The translations under genes and the position numbers were made by a program. A stretch of 23,789 nt of DNA from JAEUMW01 sp039807745 (GTDB lineage Bacteria > Pseudomonadota > Gammaproteobacteria > Burkholderiales > JAEUMW01), in assembly GCA_039807745.1 (NCBI GenBank), contig JBDHRV010000042.1:1-23789 (forward strand). Direction: 5' to 3'. Below the pieces are notes generated by a model that was not told the origin of the DNA, searched no databases, and was given only the letters and a program-made list of their open reading frames with translations. Below are positions 1 through 7,841 of the stretch, piece after piece (the stretch's first letter is position 1; each line of letters begins with the position of its first letter).

Positions 1-55
1 CTACCCGGAGCTGGAGCCGGCTCCCGGCAGCTACGTGAAGGAGCGGCACGAGTAA
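1..55 (+). CDS. phaC: PHA synthase class I, C-terminal end (partial)
   Basis: Only the last 17 codons and the TAA stop are in the window, read from base 2. The visible tail, LEPAPGSYVK followed by ERHE, matches the conserved C-terminus of class I poly(3-hydroxyalkanoate) synthases; the Ralstonia enzyme ends with a very similar IEPAPGRYVK motif. The enzyme polymerises 3-hydroxyacyl-CoA into PHA at the granule surface. The neighbouring phasin and PhaR genes support the call. The catalytic residues lie upstream of the window and cannot be checked. Confidence 0.75.
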   Translation, partial: YPELEPAPGSYVKERHE

Positions 56-87
56 AGCCCATGCTCGCGCAGTAGCGGGGGAAAGGG

Positions 88-120
88 AAAGGCCCCGGTG
101 GTCGAACCACAGGGGCCTTT
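88..120. terminator. Bidirectional intrinsic terminator between phaC and phasin
   Basis: AAAGGCCCC (88-96) pairs perfectly with GGGGCCTTT (112-120), and an inner GTGGT/ACCAC stem closes on a CGA loop. The T run at 118-120 serves the plus strand and the A run at 88-90 serves the minus strand. It lies between two convergent genes, as a shared terminator should. Confidence 0.85.
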
Positions 121-171
121 GCTTTCCTGCTGCTGCCTGAGGGCGGTTGCCCCGCCCCCCGGTGCCCGGCC

Positions 172-729
172 TTATCGGGGTCCCGGCTTCTTGACGGCTG
201 CCTTGGCCGCGTCCGAGGTTGCCTGGGTGGCGGCTCGGATCGACGAATCAGCCATCTGGGTGACCTGGCTTGCTGCCTTGGTCATATTCTCCATGGCACT
301 CTGCGTCGCGGACATGGCGGTCTTGAACGCGGCTACGGCAGCATCCGACGTTCCACCCGGGGCGGACTTCATGACCTTCTCGATGGCCTCCATGACTTCC
401 TTGCTGTGCGAGGTCATCGCCTGTTCCATCAGGCGCGACACCTCGGTCTGGGTCGCCGAAGCCACCTCATAGACGCTCTTGCAATAGGACAGCATCTTCT
501 CGACGCTTTGCTCGGCAAGCTTGGTGCGCAGGCTCATCAGCTGCTGCGGATCCTTCGTTTCGGTGAGCGCCTTCGCGGTCTTGCTGTTCTCTTCGAACGA
601 CGTGCGCGCAGCATCGAGCTGCAGCTTCATCATGCGCTCGGCGCTGTCCATGGAAATCTGCGCAAACTTGAGCGCGGTCTCGAGCCCCCCCTTTCCGAAG
701 GCGGCAAAATCTTCAGGTTTCTCGAACAT
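172..729 (-). CDS. phaP: Phasin family protein (PHA granule-associated)
   Basis: This 185-residue, alpha-helical, Ala/Met/Gln-rich protein without cysteine clusters or membrane segments fits the phasin_2 family. It opens with MFEKPEDFAAFGK and has a helical core through about residue 115. The C-terminal part is rich in Ala, Thr and Ser and ends in the basic tail AAVKKPGPR. Phasins coat PHA granules, limit their size and often activate the synthase. The ATG is preceded by a GAGGAG-type ribosome site at a normal distance. The gene converges on phaC and diverges from phaR, the classic PhaR-controlled arrangement. A near-consensus promoter and candidate PhaR operators lie just upstream. Confidence 0.88.
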   Translation of the reverse strand: MFEKPEDFAAFGKGGLETALKFAQISMDSAERMMKLQLDAARTSFEENSKTAKALTETKDPQQLMSLRTKLAEQSVEKMLSYCKSVYEVASATQTEVSRLMEQAMTSHSKEVMEAIEKVMKSAPGGTSDAAVAAFKTAMSATQSAMENMTKAASQVTQMADSSIRAATQATSDAAKAAVKKPGPR

Positions 730-776
730 TTTTCTCTCTCCTCACGTTGGGACGACGTGGCTCTCCGCGCCGCTAT

Positions 777-791
777 TGTTGCGTTGCATCA
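777..791. promoter_or_regulatory. Candidate PhaR box over the phasin transcription start
   Basis: The stretch TGTTGCGTTGCATCA covers the predicted +1 of the phasin promoter. It contains two TTGC units in tandem. Its TGTTGCG heptamer recurs at 849-855, on the other side of the intergenic region. TTGC-rich elements are typical of PhaR targets. The position, just downstream of the -10, is where a repressor would block initiation. Confidence 0.45.
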
Positions 792-795
792 ATAC

Positions 796-823
796 ATTAT
801 AGCCACACATCCGAGTTTGTCAA
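796..823 (-). promoter_or_regulatory. Phasin gene promoter, near-consensus sigma-70
   Basis: On the minus strand a perfect -35 TTGACA (818-823) and a perfect -10 TATAAT (796-801) are separated by 16 bases. Transcription would start near 789, leaving a leader of about 60 bases before the phasin ATG. Such a strong promoter suits an abundant granule protein controlled by repression. Confidence 0.75.
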
Positions 824-831
824 CCGCATCT

Positions 832-846
832 TGCTGCGCCGCAGCA
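832..846. promoter_or_regulatory. Perfect palindrome containing CTGC-N3-GCAG, candidate PhaR operator
   Basis: TGCTGCG-C-CGCAGCA is a perfect 7+1+7 palindrome. Its core at 834-844 is CTGC-N3-GCAG, the form I recall as the reported binding motif of Paracoccus denitrificans PhaR. It lies 8 bases upstream of the phasin -35 and about 34 bases upstream of the phaR -10. One operator could therefore serve repression of phaP and autoregulation of phaR. Confidence 0.55.
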
Positions 847-856
847 TATGTTGCGA

Positions 857-885
857 TTAGCTTCTATCTCTCAGATGGTTATAAT
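857..885 (+). promoter_or_regulatory. Candidate phaR promoter
   Basis: A perfect -10 TATAAT lies at 880-885. The -35 at 857-862 is weak (TTAGCT) with 17-base spacing. Transcription would start near 892, about 56 bases before the phaR ATG. The perfect -10 with a poor -35 suggests a moderate promoter. Confidence 0.5.
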
Positions 886-947
886 TATCGCATGAGCGCA
901 AGTCCCGCAGCGTCCGCGTGCGTGGATCTTACCGGGAAAGGATTCCG

Positions 948-1550
948 ATGGCTGAAGGAAGTGACAACGTCCGCCTCATCAAGAAATATCCGAATCGGCG
1001 GCTCTACGACACGGCCACCAGCAGCTACATCACGCTTGTCGACGTAAAGCGCCTCGTTCTGGACAATGCCGATTTCAAGGTGATCGATGCGAAATCGGGC
1101 GACGATCTCACGCGCAGCATCCTGCTGCAGATCATCATCGAGGAAGAAAGCGACGGCATGCCCATGTTCTCGAGCGACATGCTGTCCCAGATCATCCGCT
1201 TCTACGGCCACGCCATGCAGGGCATGATGGGCAACTATCTGGAAAAAAACATACAGACCTTCATGGACCTGCAGAACCGGCTGCAGGAGCAGTCGCGCGC
1301 CATCTACGGCGAGAATCCAGTGCTCTCTCCCGACGCGTGGACGCAGTTCATGAAGTTGCAGGGGCCGACCATCCAGAGCCTCATGGGCAGCTATCTCGAA
1401 CAAAGCGCCACGATGTTTCTCGAGATGCAGCAGCAGCTCCAGCGGCAGACCCGCAATCTCTTCGGCAGCTTCACATTCTCGGGGCGCGGCACCGGCAAGG
1501 CGGACGAAACCCCTTCCGATGAAAGCCAGGGGAACAGCGGCAAGGGCTGA
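948..1550 (+). CDS. phaR: PHA synthesis repressor PhaR
   Basis: PhaR binds DNA upstream of phasin and PHA genes and also binds nascent PHA granules, releasing repression when polymer accumulates. The 200-residue product has the N-terminal PHB_acc_N DNA-binding domain (about 8-66), with the signature IKKYPNRRLYDT at 11-22. Two PHB-accumulation repeats follow at about 76-113 and 131-168, each with a G(M/S)YLE-like core. The tail, about 175-200, is polar and disordered. I chose the ATG at 948 because an AAAGGA site lies 5 bases upstream and the conserved domain starts soon after; an in-frame GTG at 918 would add ten unconserved residues. The gene diverges from the phasin gene and may be cotranscribed with rimO, 46 bases downstream. 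Confidence 0.92.
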   Translation: MAEGSDNVRLIKKYPNRRLYDTATSSYITLVDVKRLVLDNADFKVIDAKSGDDLTRSILLQIIIEEESDGMPMFSSDMLSQIIRFYGHAMQGMMGNYLEKNIQTFMDLQNRLQEQSRAIYGENPVLSPDAWTQFMKLQGPTIQSLMGSYLEQSATMFLEMQQQLQRQTRNLFGSFTFSGRGTGKADETPSDESQGNSGKG

Positions 1551-1596
1551 TCGCTTCGTCGGCGGAAGCCGGCGCTTCGCCTCGTAACAACAACCG

Positions 1597-2913
1597 GTGT
1601 CCGTGCCACCCAAGGTCGGCTTCGTCTCCCTCGGCTGTCCCAAGGCCCTGGTCGATTCCGAGCGCATCCTGACGCAGCTGCGCGCGGAGGGTTACCTCGT
1701 CTCGCCGAGTTACGACGAGGCCGATCTCGTGGTCGTGAACACCTGCGGCTTCATCGACGCCGCCGTGGAAGAGTCGCTGGATGCCATCGGTGAGGCGCTC
1801 GCCGAGAACGGACGCGTAATCGTCACGGGCTGTCTCGGCGCCCAGGGCAGTCTGGTGAAGAATGCCCATCCCCAGGTCCTAGCCGTCACGGGTCCGCAGG
1901 CGACCGCCGAGGTGATGGCTGCGGTGCATACACACCTGCCGCAACCGCACGATCCGTTCACGAGCCTCATCCCGCCGCAGGGGATCAAGCTCACGCCGCG
2001 GCACTACGCCTACCTCAAGATCGCCGAGGGCTGCAATCACCGCTGCACGTTCTGCATCATCCCCTCGATGCGCGGCGATCTCGTGAGCCGGCCCATCGGC
2101 GACGTGCTGGCGGAAGCCGAAACCCTGGTCCGTGCGGGCGTCAGGGAACTGCTCGTGATCTCGCAGGACACGAGCGCGTACGGGGTCGACGTCAAATACC
2201 GCACCGGCTTCTGGAAGGGGCGCCCGCTGAAGACGCGGCTCACCGAGCTCGCCAGCGCCATGACCGGGCTCGGGGCGTGGGTACGCCTGCATTACGTCTA
2301 CCCGTATCCGCACGTTGACGAGCTGATTCCGCTGATGGCGGAAGGCCGGCTGCTGCCGTACCTCGATGTTCCGTTCCAGCACGCGAGCCCGCGCATCCTG
2401 AAGCTGATGCGGCGCCCGGCGAGCGCGGCGAACAATCTCTCGCGGATCCGGGCCTGGCGCTCCGTCTGCCCCGAGCTCACCATCCGCAGCACCTTCATCG
2501 TGGGTTTCCCGGGCGAGACCGGGGCCGAGTTCGATGCGCTGCTCGCCTTTCTGGAGGAAGCCCGGCTCGACCGCGTGGGGTGCTTCGCCTACTCGCCAGT
2601 CGCCGGTGCGCGCGCCAACGAGTTGCCAGGACAGGTACCCGAGGAAGTAAAGGAGGACCGGCGCGAGCGCTTCATGGCGCTGCAGGAGAAGATCAGCGCC
2701 GAACGGCTGCGCACGAAGGTTGGAAAGTTCCTGAACGTGCTGGTCGACGAGGTGCACGGCACGCGAGCGGTTGCCCGGTCCGCCGCAGACGCACCCGAGA
2801 TCGACGGCGTCGTGCACGTGTCGCATGCCCGCGGGCTCGCGGTCGGCGACTTTGCGCGGGTGCGCGTGGTCCGCTCCGATGCCCACGATCTCTGGGCCGA
2901 GGCGGCAGCTTGA
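1597..2913 (+). CDS. rimO: Ribosomal protein uS12 methylthiotransferase RimO
   Basis: RimO is a radical-SAM enzyme that methylthiolates an aspartate of ribosomal protein S12 (Asp89 in E. coli numbering). The 438-residue product shows the UPF0004 domain with its three cluster cysteines C14 (SLGCPKALVDSE), C50 (VNTCGF) and C79 (TGC). The radical-SAM motif CNHRCTFC gives C146, C150 and C153, and a TRAM RNA-binding domain occupies roughly residues 372-438. The SLGCPKALVDSE form separates RimO from MiaB. An in-frame stop at 1585 rules out an earlier start. GTG 1597 and GTG 1603 are both possible, and neither has a good ribosome site. Length is typical for the family. Confidence 0.95.
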   Translation: MSVPPKVGFVSLGCPKALVDSERILTQLRAEGYLVSPSYDEADLVVVNTCGFIDAAVEESLDAIGEALAENGRVIVTGCLGAQGSLVKNAHPQVLAVTGPQATAEVMAAVHTHLPQPHDPFTSLIPPQGIKLTPRHYAYLKIAEGCNHRCTFCIIPSMRGDLVSRPIGDVLAEAETLVRAGVRELLVISQDTSAYGVDVKYRTGFWKGRPLKTRLTELASAMTGLGAWVRLHYVYPYPHVDELIPLMAEGRLLPYLDVPFQHASPRILKLMRRPASAANNLSRIRAWRSVCPELTIRSTFIVGFPGETGAEFDALLAFLEEARLDRVGCFAYSPVAGARANELPGQVPEEVKEDRRERFMALQEKISAERLRTKVGKFLNVLVDEVHGTRAVARSAADAPEIDGVVHVSHARGLAVGDFARVRVVRSDAHDLWAEAAA

Positions 2914-3025
2914 GCTACCCGGCGAGGGGCCCCGTGCAAAACGCGGGGATCGACGGCAGAGCGAGAGCGGCGAGCCGCCGACTACTTGCGCATAGGGATA
3001 CTAAAGACGGATCGGAGGCGGTCGC

Positions 3026-3445
3026 TTGAAGATCAATGCCCGCATCCTGCACTGGATGCGACGACTCAAGCGCAACCTGCTCGCCCTCTGGTTCGCGTAT
3101 CGCCATCCGCATACGCCCCGCCTGGCGAAGGTGCTCGCCGTGCTGGTTGCCGGCTACGCCTTCAGCCCGATCGATCTGATTCCCGACTTCGTGCCGCTGG
3201 TGGGGTATCTCGACGAGTTCGTCCTGCTGCCGGGGGCGATCTACGTCATCTTCAGGTTGATGCCGCAGCCGGTGCTGGACGATTGCCAGGCCCGTGCCGA
3301 TCAGTTCCTCCGCGAGCACAAGCACACCCCGCGCAACTACGTCGCCGCGCTGGTCATCGTGCTCCTCTGGGCGGGGGTGCTCTGGTGGCTGTGGGCGCAG
3401 TTTGGCGGCGCCGTCGCCGACTGGCTGCGCAATGCCCTCGATTAA
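3026..3445 (+). CDS. DUF1232 (YkvA-like) membrane protein
   Basis: The 139-residue product carries the DUF1232 signature at about 44-63 (YAFSPIDLIPDF then VGYLDE) inside hydrophobic helices. A second membrane segment lies near 104-124 (ALVIVLLWAGVLWWLW). The biochemical role of DUF1232 proteins is not established. The start is a TTG at 3026, chosen because GGAGG at 3014-3018 sits 7 bases upstream; the first in-frame ATG is ten codons later and has no such site. Its stop codon overlaps the stop of the convergent isoaspartyl peptidase by four bases. Confidence 0.85.
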   Translation: MKINARILHWMRRLKRNLLALWFAYRHPHTPRLAKVLAVLVAGYAFSPIDLIPDFVPLVGYLDEFVLLPGAIYVIFRLMPQPVLDDCQARADQFLREHKHTPRNYVAALVIVLLWAGVLWWLWAQFGGAVADWLRNALD

Positions 3446-4311
3446 CCGAGCGCGCGCCCGATCCCTGCCTGCAGCTCGTGATCGCCTTCCCGCACGCACG
3501 CGAACGGCATCTGCGGCGTGCCGTGCGCGATGCCGATGCGCCCGTCGCGATCCACGGCAATGAGCCCCGCCTCGCATCCGACACTGGCCGCCATTTCGGC
3601 GAGCACCCGATCCACCGCCATCTGCGCTTCAAGGCCGCGCTCGATCCAGTCGCACACGCGCTTCGTCGCAAGCGTACGCAGCATCAGCTCGCCGTGTCCG
3701 GTCGCCGACGCCGCAGCGCTCGGGGTCGCGTAGTTGCCCGCCCCCGGCACCGGCGTATCCCCGACGCGGCCCGGCATCTTGAGCGCGACGCCCCCCGTCG
3801 AAGTGGCGGCAGCGAAGCGTCCCTGCGCATCGACGGCAACTGCGCCGACCGTTGCGCCACGCTCGGCGAGACGCTCGCGCCAGCGCGCCCGGGCACGGGG
3901 CGTGACGGGATCGTAATCGTCGAAGCCCATCGCGCGCGCGAATCGCTGTGCACCGGCACCCACCAGCAGCACGTGACCCGTCCGCTCCATGACGCAGCGC
4001 GCGACGAGCACCGGATTGCGGACCCGCACGAGCGCGCCGACGGCGCCAGCGGCGAGCCCCTCGCCCACCATGACCTGTGCATCCATCTCCGCCTCGCCGT
4101 CCAGGTTGAGGCAGGCCCCGGTGCCGGCGTTGAACAGCGGATTGTCCTCCAGCGCGACGACGGCGGTGACCACCGCGTCGAGAGCAGCGCCACCCGCGGC
4201 CAGGATGCGCCGCGCACCAGTGGCCGCGGCACGCATGCCCCGCACCGCATCGACACGCAGGCCCGCGTCCCAGGCACCGGCCCCACCGTGCACCACCACC
4301 GCATAAGCCAT
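3442..4311 (-). CDS. iaaA: Isoaspartyl peptidase / type 2 L-asparaginase
   Basis: This Ntn hydrolase is made as one chain that cuts itself before a threonine and then hydrolyses isoaspartyl dipeptides and asparagine. The N-terminal strand VVVHGGAGAW (5-14) is diagnostic. The nucleophile is Thr154 in GATVGAVA. TSTGG (170-174) and GRVGDTP (181-187) form the substrate pocket, followed by GAGNYA. With 289 residues it is slightly short compared with E. coli IaaA (about 320). The ATG has an AGGAGG-type site upstream. The gene is divergent from the TAXI protein gene, with which it shares a 76-base promoter region. Actual substrate preference cannot be read from the sequence. Confidence 0.9.
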   Translation of the reverse strand: MAYAVVVHGGAGAWDAGLRVDAVRGMRAAATGARRILAAGGAALDAVVTAVVALEDNPLFNAGTGACLNLDGEAEMDAQVMVGEGLAAGAVGALVRVRNPVLVARCVMERTGHVLLVGAGAQRFARAMGFDDYDPVTPRARARWRERLAERGATVGAVAVDAQGRFAAATSTGGVALKMPGRVGDTPVPGAGNYATPSAAASATGHGELMLRTLATKRVCDWIERGLEAQMAVDRVLAEMAASVGCEAGLIAVDRDGRIGIAHGTPQMPFACVREGDHELQAGIGRALG

Positions 4312-4351
4312 AGACTCGTCTCCTCCTCACGCTGTCCCTGCCCGGGATGCA

Positions 4352-4380
4352 CTTATAATCGAAGGAGCCATACCCGTCGA
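4352..4380. promoter_or_regulatory. Overlapping divergent promoters (iaaA and TAXI gene)
   Basis: Two -10 elements overlap inside CTTATAAT: plus-strand TATAAT (4354-4359) and minus-strand TATAAG (4352-4357). The minus promoter has a -35-like TCGACG at 4375-4380 with 17-base spacing. The plus promoter has only a poor -35 (CTGTCC, 4332-4337). Polymerase could probably occupy only one direction at a time. Confidence 0.5.
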
Positions 4381-4387
4381 CGCTCCA

Positions 4388-5752
4388 ATGAAGTTCTACC
4401 GCCGGCGCGCTCTGCGCGAAGTCTCGCTCAAAGACCTGCTGCTTGCGCTGGGGCCGGCACTCGTCCTGATCGCCCTCGCCTTCTGGGTGGCGTTCAAGTT
4501 CGTGCAGCCTGCGCCGCCGCGGCAGCTCACCATTGCGAGCGGTGCCGAAGGCGGCGCCTACTATGCGTTCGCGCAGCGCTATCGCGACATCCTGGCACGG
4601 CACGGTGTCACCCTCGACATCCGCACCTCCGCGGGCTCGCTCGAAAACCTCGCGCTCTTGATGAATCCCGACTCCGGGATCGAGGTCGGCTTCGCCCAGG
4701 GTGGCTCGGGATCCGCCGCGAACAGCTCGCGCATCTTCTCGCTCGGCAGCGTCTACTACGAGCCGGCGTGGATCTTCCTGCGACAGGACCTGAAGATTCG
4801 CGACATTGCCGACCTCCACGGCCAGCGAGTTGCCGTCGGTCCCGACGGCAGCGGTACGCGCGCACTCGCGCTGCAGCTGCTTTCTCTCAACGGCGTGGTG
4901 CTCCCGCCGACGCAGCTCGTGTACGTGGGCGCGCGCGAGGCGGCGGACAGACTCAAGAGCGCAGAGGTGGACGCAGCATTCATCGTCTCCGCGCCGGAGG
5001 CCAAGGTCATCCAGGAACTGCTCGCCGCGCCGGGCATCTCCCTGCTGAGCCTGGACAACGCCGCCGCCTACATTCTCCGCTTTCCATTCCTTACGCGGCT
5101 TACGCTTCCACGCAGCACGGTGGATTTCATCTCCGACATCCCACCGCGGAACGTCTCGCTCATCGCGCCGACCACCAACATCGTCGGCACGGAGGACCTG
5201 CACCCCGCCTTGGCGTACCTGCTTCTCAGCGCCATGAAGGAAGTGCACGGCGGCCCCGGCTGGTTCCAGACGCAGGGCAAGTTTCCGGCGCCGACCGACG
5301 TGGACTTCCCGCTCTCGGATCAGGCCGAGCGCTTCTACCGGTCCGGCGTGCCGTTCCTCTACCAGTACCTGCCGTTCTGGGTCGCCAACCTCGTGGAGCG
5401 GCTGTGGGTGCTGGTGCTGCCGCTCGTCGCGGTCGTGGTGCCGATGATGAAGATCGTGCCGCCGCTCTATGCCTGGCGCGTCCGCTCGCGCATCTATCGC
5501 TGGTACGGCGAGCTCAAGTTCCTCGAACAGGAAGTGGCAGCACAGCCGGCGCCGGAAGAGATACCCGGCATGCTGCAGCGGCTGGAACGGATCGACCGCG
5601 CGGTAGCGAACATCAGCGTGCCGCTCTCGTACGCCGATCAGCTCTACACCCTGAAGGAGCATATCCGCCTGGTGCGGCGCGAGATCCGCGAGCGGCGCAT
5701 CGCTGCCGAGACGCGCACGCCGACCAACGGACCGCCATCTCAGACCGCCTGA
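4388..5752 (+). CDS. TAXI-family TRAP-type substrate-binding protein, membrane-anchored
   Basis: TAXI proteins are substrate-binding proteins of TRAP transporters for carboxylates and amino acids. The 454-residue product has an N-terminal membrane anchor (about 17-39) rather than a cleavable signal. The binding domain starts with LTIASGAEGGAYY (47-59) and includes RTSAGSLENL and the VGPDGSGTR pocket (about 150-158). A second membrane segment at about 332-358 leads to a charged C-terminal helical tail (365-454). This two-anchor form is longer than a classical TAXI protein of about 320 residues. No TRAP permease gene is visible nearby. The AAGGAG at 4362-4367 is too far from the ATG to be its ribosome site, so translation initiation may be weak. 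The 3' end overlaps the convergent helicase gene by 13 bases. Confidence 0.88.
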   Translation: MKFYRRRALREVSLKDLLLALGPALVLIALAFWVAFKFVQPAPPRQLTIASGAEGGAYYAFAQRYRDILARHGVTLDIRTSAGSLENLALLMNPDSGIEVGFAQGGSGSAANSSRIFSLGSVYYEPAWIFLRQDLKIRDIADLHGQRVAVGPDGSGTRALALQLLSLNGVVLPPTQLVYVGAREAADRLKSAEVDAAFIVSAPEAKVIQELLAAPGISLLSLDNAAAYILRFPFLTRLTLPRSTVDFISDIPPRNVSLIAPTTNIVGTEDLHPALAYLLLSAMKEVHGGPGWFQTQGKFPAPTDVDFPLSDQAERFYRSGVPFLYQYLPFWVANLVERLWVLVLPLVAVVVPMMKIVPPLYAWRVRSRIYRWYGELKFLEQEVAAQPAPEEIPGMLQRLERIDRAVANISVPLSYADQLYTLKEHIRLVRREIRERRIAAETRTPTNGPPSQTA

Positions 5753-7689
5753 TGCGTCGCGGTCAGCGGCGCGAAAAACGCCACTGCCTCTTCTTCCTTG
5801 CGCGTGCGCTTCATCGGCGGCAGGCTTTGCCAGATGCGTCTGCCATAGGACTTCGAGATCAACCGTGGATCGCAGATCATCAGCACCCCGCGGTCGGTCT
5901 CGTCGCGGATCAACCGCCCTGCCCCCTGCTTGAGCGCGATCACCGCCTCGGGCACCTGATACTCCATGAACGCGTTGCGCCCGCTCCGGGTGAGCCACTC
6001 GATGCGCGCTGCGAGCACCGGATCGTCCGGTGGCGAGAACGGCAGGCGATCGATCACCACCACCGAGAGCGCGGGGCCGCGCACGTCCACGCCCTCCCAG
6101 AACGTCTGGCTGCCGAGCAGCACCGCATTGCCGAGCTTGCGAAATCGTTCCAGCAGCGCGTTCTTCGGGCCGTCGCCCTGCACCAGGATGGGAAAGTCCA
6201 GCCCTTCGCGCTTGAAGGATTCCTTCAGCATGTCGTGCGCCGCACGCATCGCACGCAGCGACGTGAAAAGGCAGAACGTGCGCCCGCCTGCCGCGCGGAT
6301 GAGTGGCAGCGCGGCCGCCACGACCGCCTTCGTGTAGCCCTCGGAGTTGGGCTCCGGCAGCCCCTCGGGCACGTACAGCAGGCCTTGCTGCCCATAGTCG
6401 AAGGGGCTGTCCCATGTCGCCGTCGCACCGTCCACAAGCCCCATGTCGCAGGTGTAGTGACGAAAATCGCCACGCACGGAGAGCGTTGCCGAGGTGAAGA
6501 TCCACGCCCGCGGATGGCCTTCGAGCTGGCGCTTGAACAACTCCGCGATCGACAGCGGCGTCGCGTTCAACTGCAGAGCGTGGGCGAAGAGCTCGATCCA
6601 GCGCACGTAGTCGCCATCGAAGCCGCGCTGCCACTGCTCGATGCGCCCCGCGAGCTCCTTCGCGCGCGCACAGCAGCGCTCGAATCCGTCGCTGCGTGCC
6701 GCTTGCGTCTCCAACATCGCACGCAGCGCCAGCAGTTTTTTGAGCGCGTCCGCGAGCGCGCCATTGAAGCGGTCGTCGTGCTCCACAGTCGACAGCGACA
6801 ACCGTCCCTCCTGCCTCTCGAACGCGAGGCGCAGGTCACGCGCTGCCTTGTCGAGCGACTGGGCGGCCGGAGTGAGCTGGGATGCGAAATCGGGGGCGCT
6901 CGCGATGCCCTCCAGACGGCTGTCGCGCGCGAGCTCGATCAGCTGCGAGGTCGAGACACTCTCGCCGAAAAAGAAGGTCGCGGTCTCGGGCAACTGGTGC
7001 GCTTCGTCGAAAATCACCGTATTGCAGGCAGGCAGCAGCTCGGCTGCGCCTTCGTCGCGCAGCATGACGTCGGCGAAGAAGAGATGATGGTTCACGACCA
7101 CGACATCGGCCGCCATCGCTCGCCGGCGCGCCTCCATCACGAAGCAGTTCTTGAAATGCGTGCACTCGGAGCCGAGGCAGTTCTCCCGCGTCGACGTTAC
7201 CCACGACCAGATGCCAGCGCTGTCCGGCACACCGGAGCACTCCGCCTTGTCGCCGCTCTTGCTGGTGCGCGCGAAGCGGGCGATCACCGGCAGCAAGCGC
7301 GCGTCTTCGCGGCTGGTGAAGCGTCCTTCGGCCTGCGCACGCTCCAGGTAATGGTGGCACACGTAATTCGCGCGGCCCTTGAGCAACGCGACCGTGACGG
7401 GCACCTTCAGCGCGTCCCGGACCATCGGCAGATCCTTGGTGAAAAGCTGGTCCTGCAGCGTCTTGGTGCCAGTCGAAATGATGACCTTGCCACCGGCGAT
7501 CAGCGCTGGGACAAGGTACGCGAACGTCTTGCCGGTACCAGTGCCCGCTTCTGCGACCAGCACGCCGTGGGACTCGATCGCGCGCGCCACCGCCTGCGCC
7601 ATCTCGATCTGCTGCGCCCGAGGCCGATAGCCGGGTACGGCGCAGGCGAGCGGCCCGGTCGCGGCGAAGAGGGAAGCGAAGTCGGTCAT
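5740..7689 (-). CDS. ATP-dependent DNA helicase, DinG/YoaA (XPD-like, Fe-S)
   Basis: A superfamily 2, 5'-3' helicase of the XPD/DinG group, probably acting in DNA repair and replication-fork rescue. The 649-residue chain has Walker A AEAGTGTGKT (46-55) and four cysteines placed for a 4Fe-4S cluster (C111, C171, C176, C182). It also has VVNHHLFF (198-205), the DEAH box (228-231), TSATLS (399-404), GSQTFWEGVD (526-535) and motif VI QGAGRLIR (588-595). I start at the ATG whose first base is 7689 because homology begins at MTDF; the reading frame stays open upstream but is not conserved. No strong ribosome site precedes it. There is no exonuclease domain as in Gram-positive DinG. YoaA is the closer match by size and motifs. 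Confidence 0.92.
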   Translation of the reverse strand: MTDFASLFAATGPLACAVPGYRPRAQQIEMAQAVARAIESHGVLVAEAGTGTGKTFAYLVPALIAGGKVIISTGTKTLQDQLFTKDLPMVRDALKVPVTVALLKGRANYVCHHYLERAQAEGRFTSREDARLLPVIARFARTSKSGDKAECSGVPDSAGIWSWVTSTRENCLGSECTHFKNCFVMEARRRAMAADVVVVNHHLFFADVMLRDEGAAELLPACNTVIFDEAHQLPETATFFFGESVSTSQLIELARDSRLEGIASAPDFASQLTPAAQSLDKAARDLRLAFERQEGRLSLSTVEHDDRFNGALADALKKLLALRAMLETQAARSDGFERCCARAKELAGRIEQWQRGFDGDYVRWIELFAHALQLNATPLSIAELFKRQLEGHPRAWIFTSATLSVRGDFRHYTCDMGLVDGATATWDSPFDYGQQGLLYVPEGLPEPNSEGYTKAVVAAALPLIRAAGGRTFCLFTSLRAMRAAHDMLKESFKREGLDFPILVQGDGPKNALLERFRKLGNAVLLGSQTFWEGVDVRGPALSVVVIDRLPFSPPDDPVLAARIEWLTRSGRNAFMEYQVPEAVIALKQGAGRLIRDETDRGVLMICDPRLISKSYGRRIWQSLPPMKRTRKEEEAVAFFAPLTATHQAV

Positions 7690-7841
7690 GGGCAGGAATC
7701 GAGACGCGAAGTGTACTGCGCAATCCGTATGCACTGGAAAGCCGCGGCGGTCCAGTCGACGGCAGCCACCTGGCCGATCTCGTGATACCCTCCACGCCAC
7801 AAGATCGCCTCGTTCTTCTGCACGACCGCCACTTCGCACGC

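Noticed and set aside
3629..6634. Minus-strand open frame of about 1,000 codons
   Set aside because: It overlaps the TAXI, asparaginase and helicase genes in other frames and shows no recognisable domain; it is a high-GC shadow.
2986..7785. Very long plus-strand open frame of about 1,600 codons
   Set aside because: It is Arg/Ala/His-rich low-complexity translation running antisense or out of frame to the DUF1232, asparaginase, TAXI and helicase genes, a common artefact of high-GC DNA.
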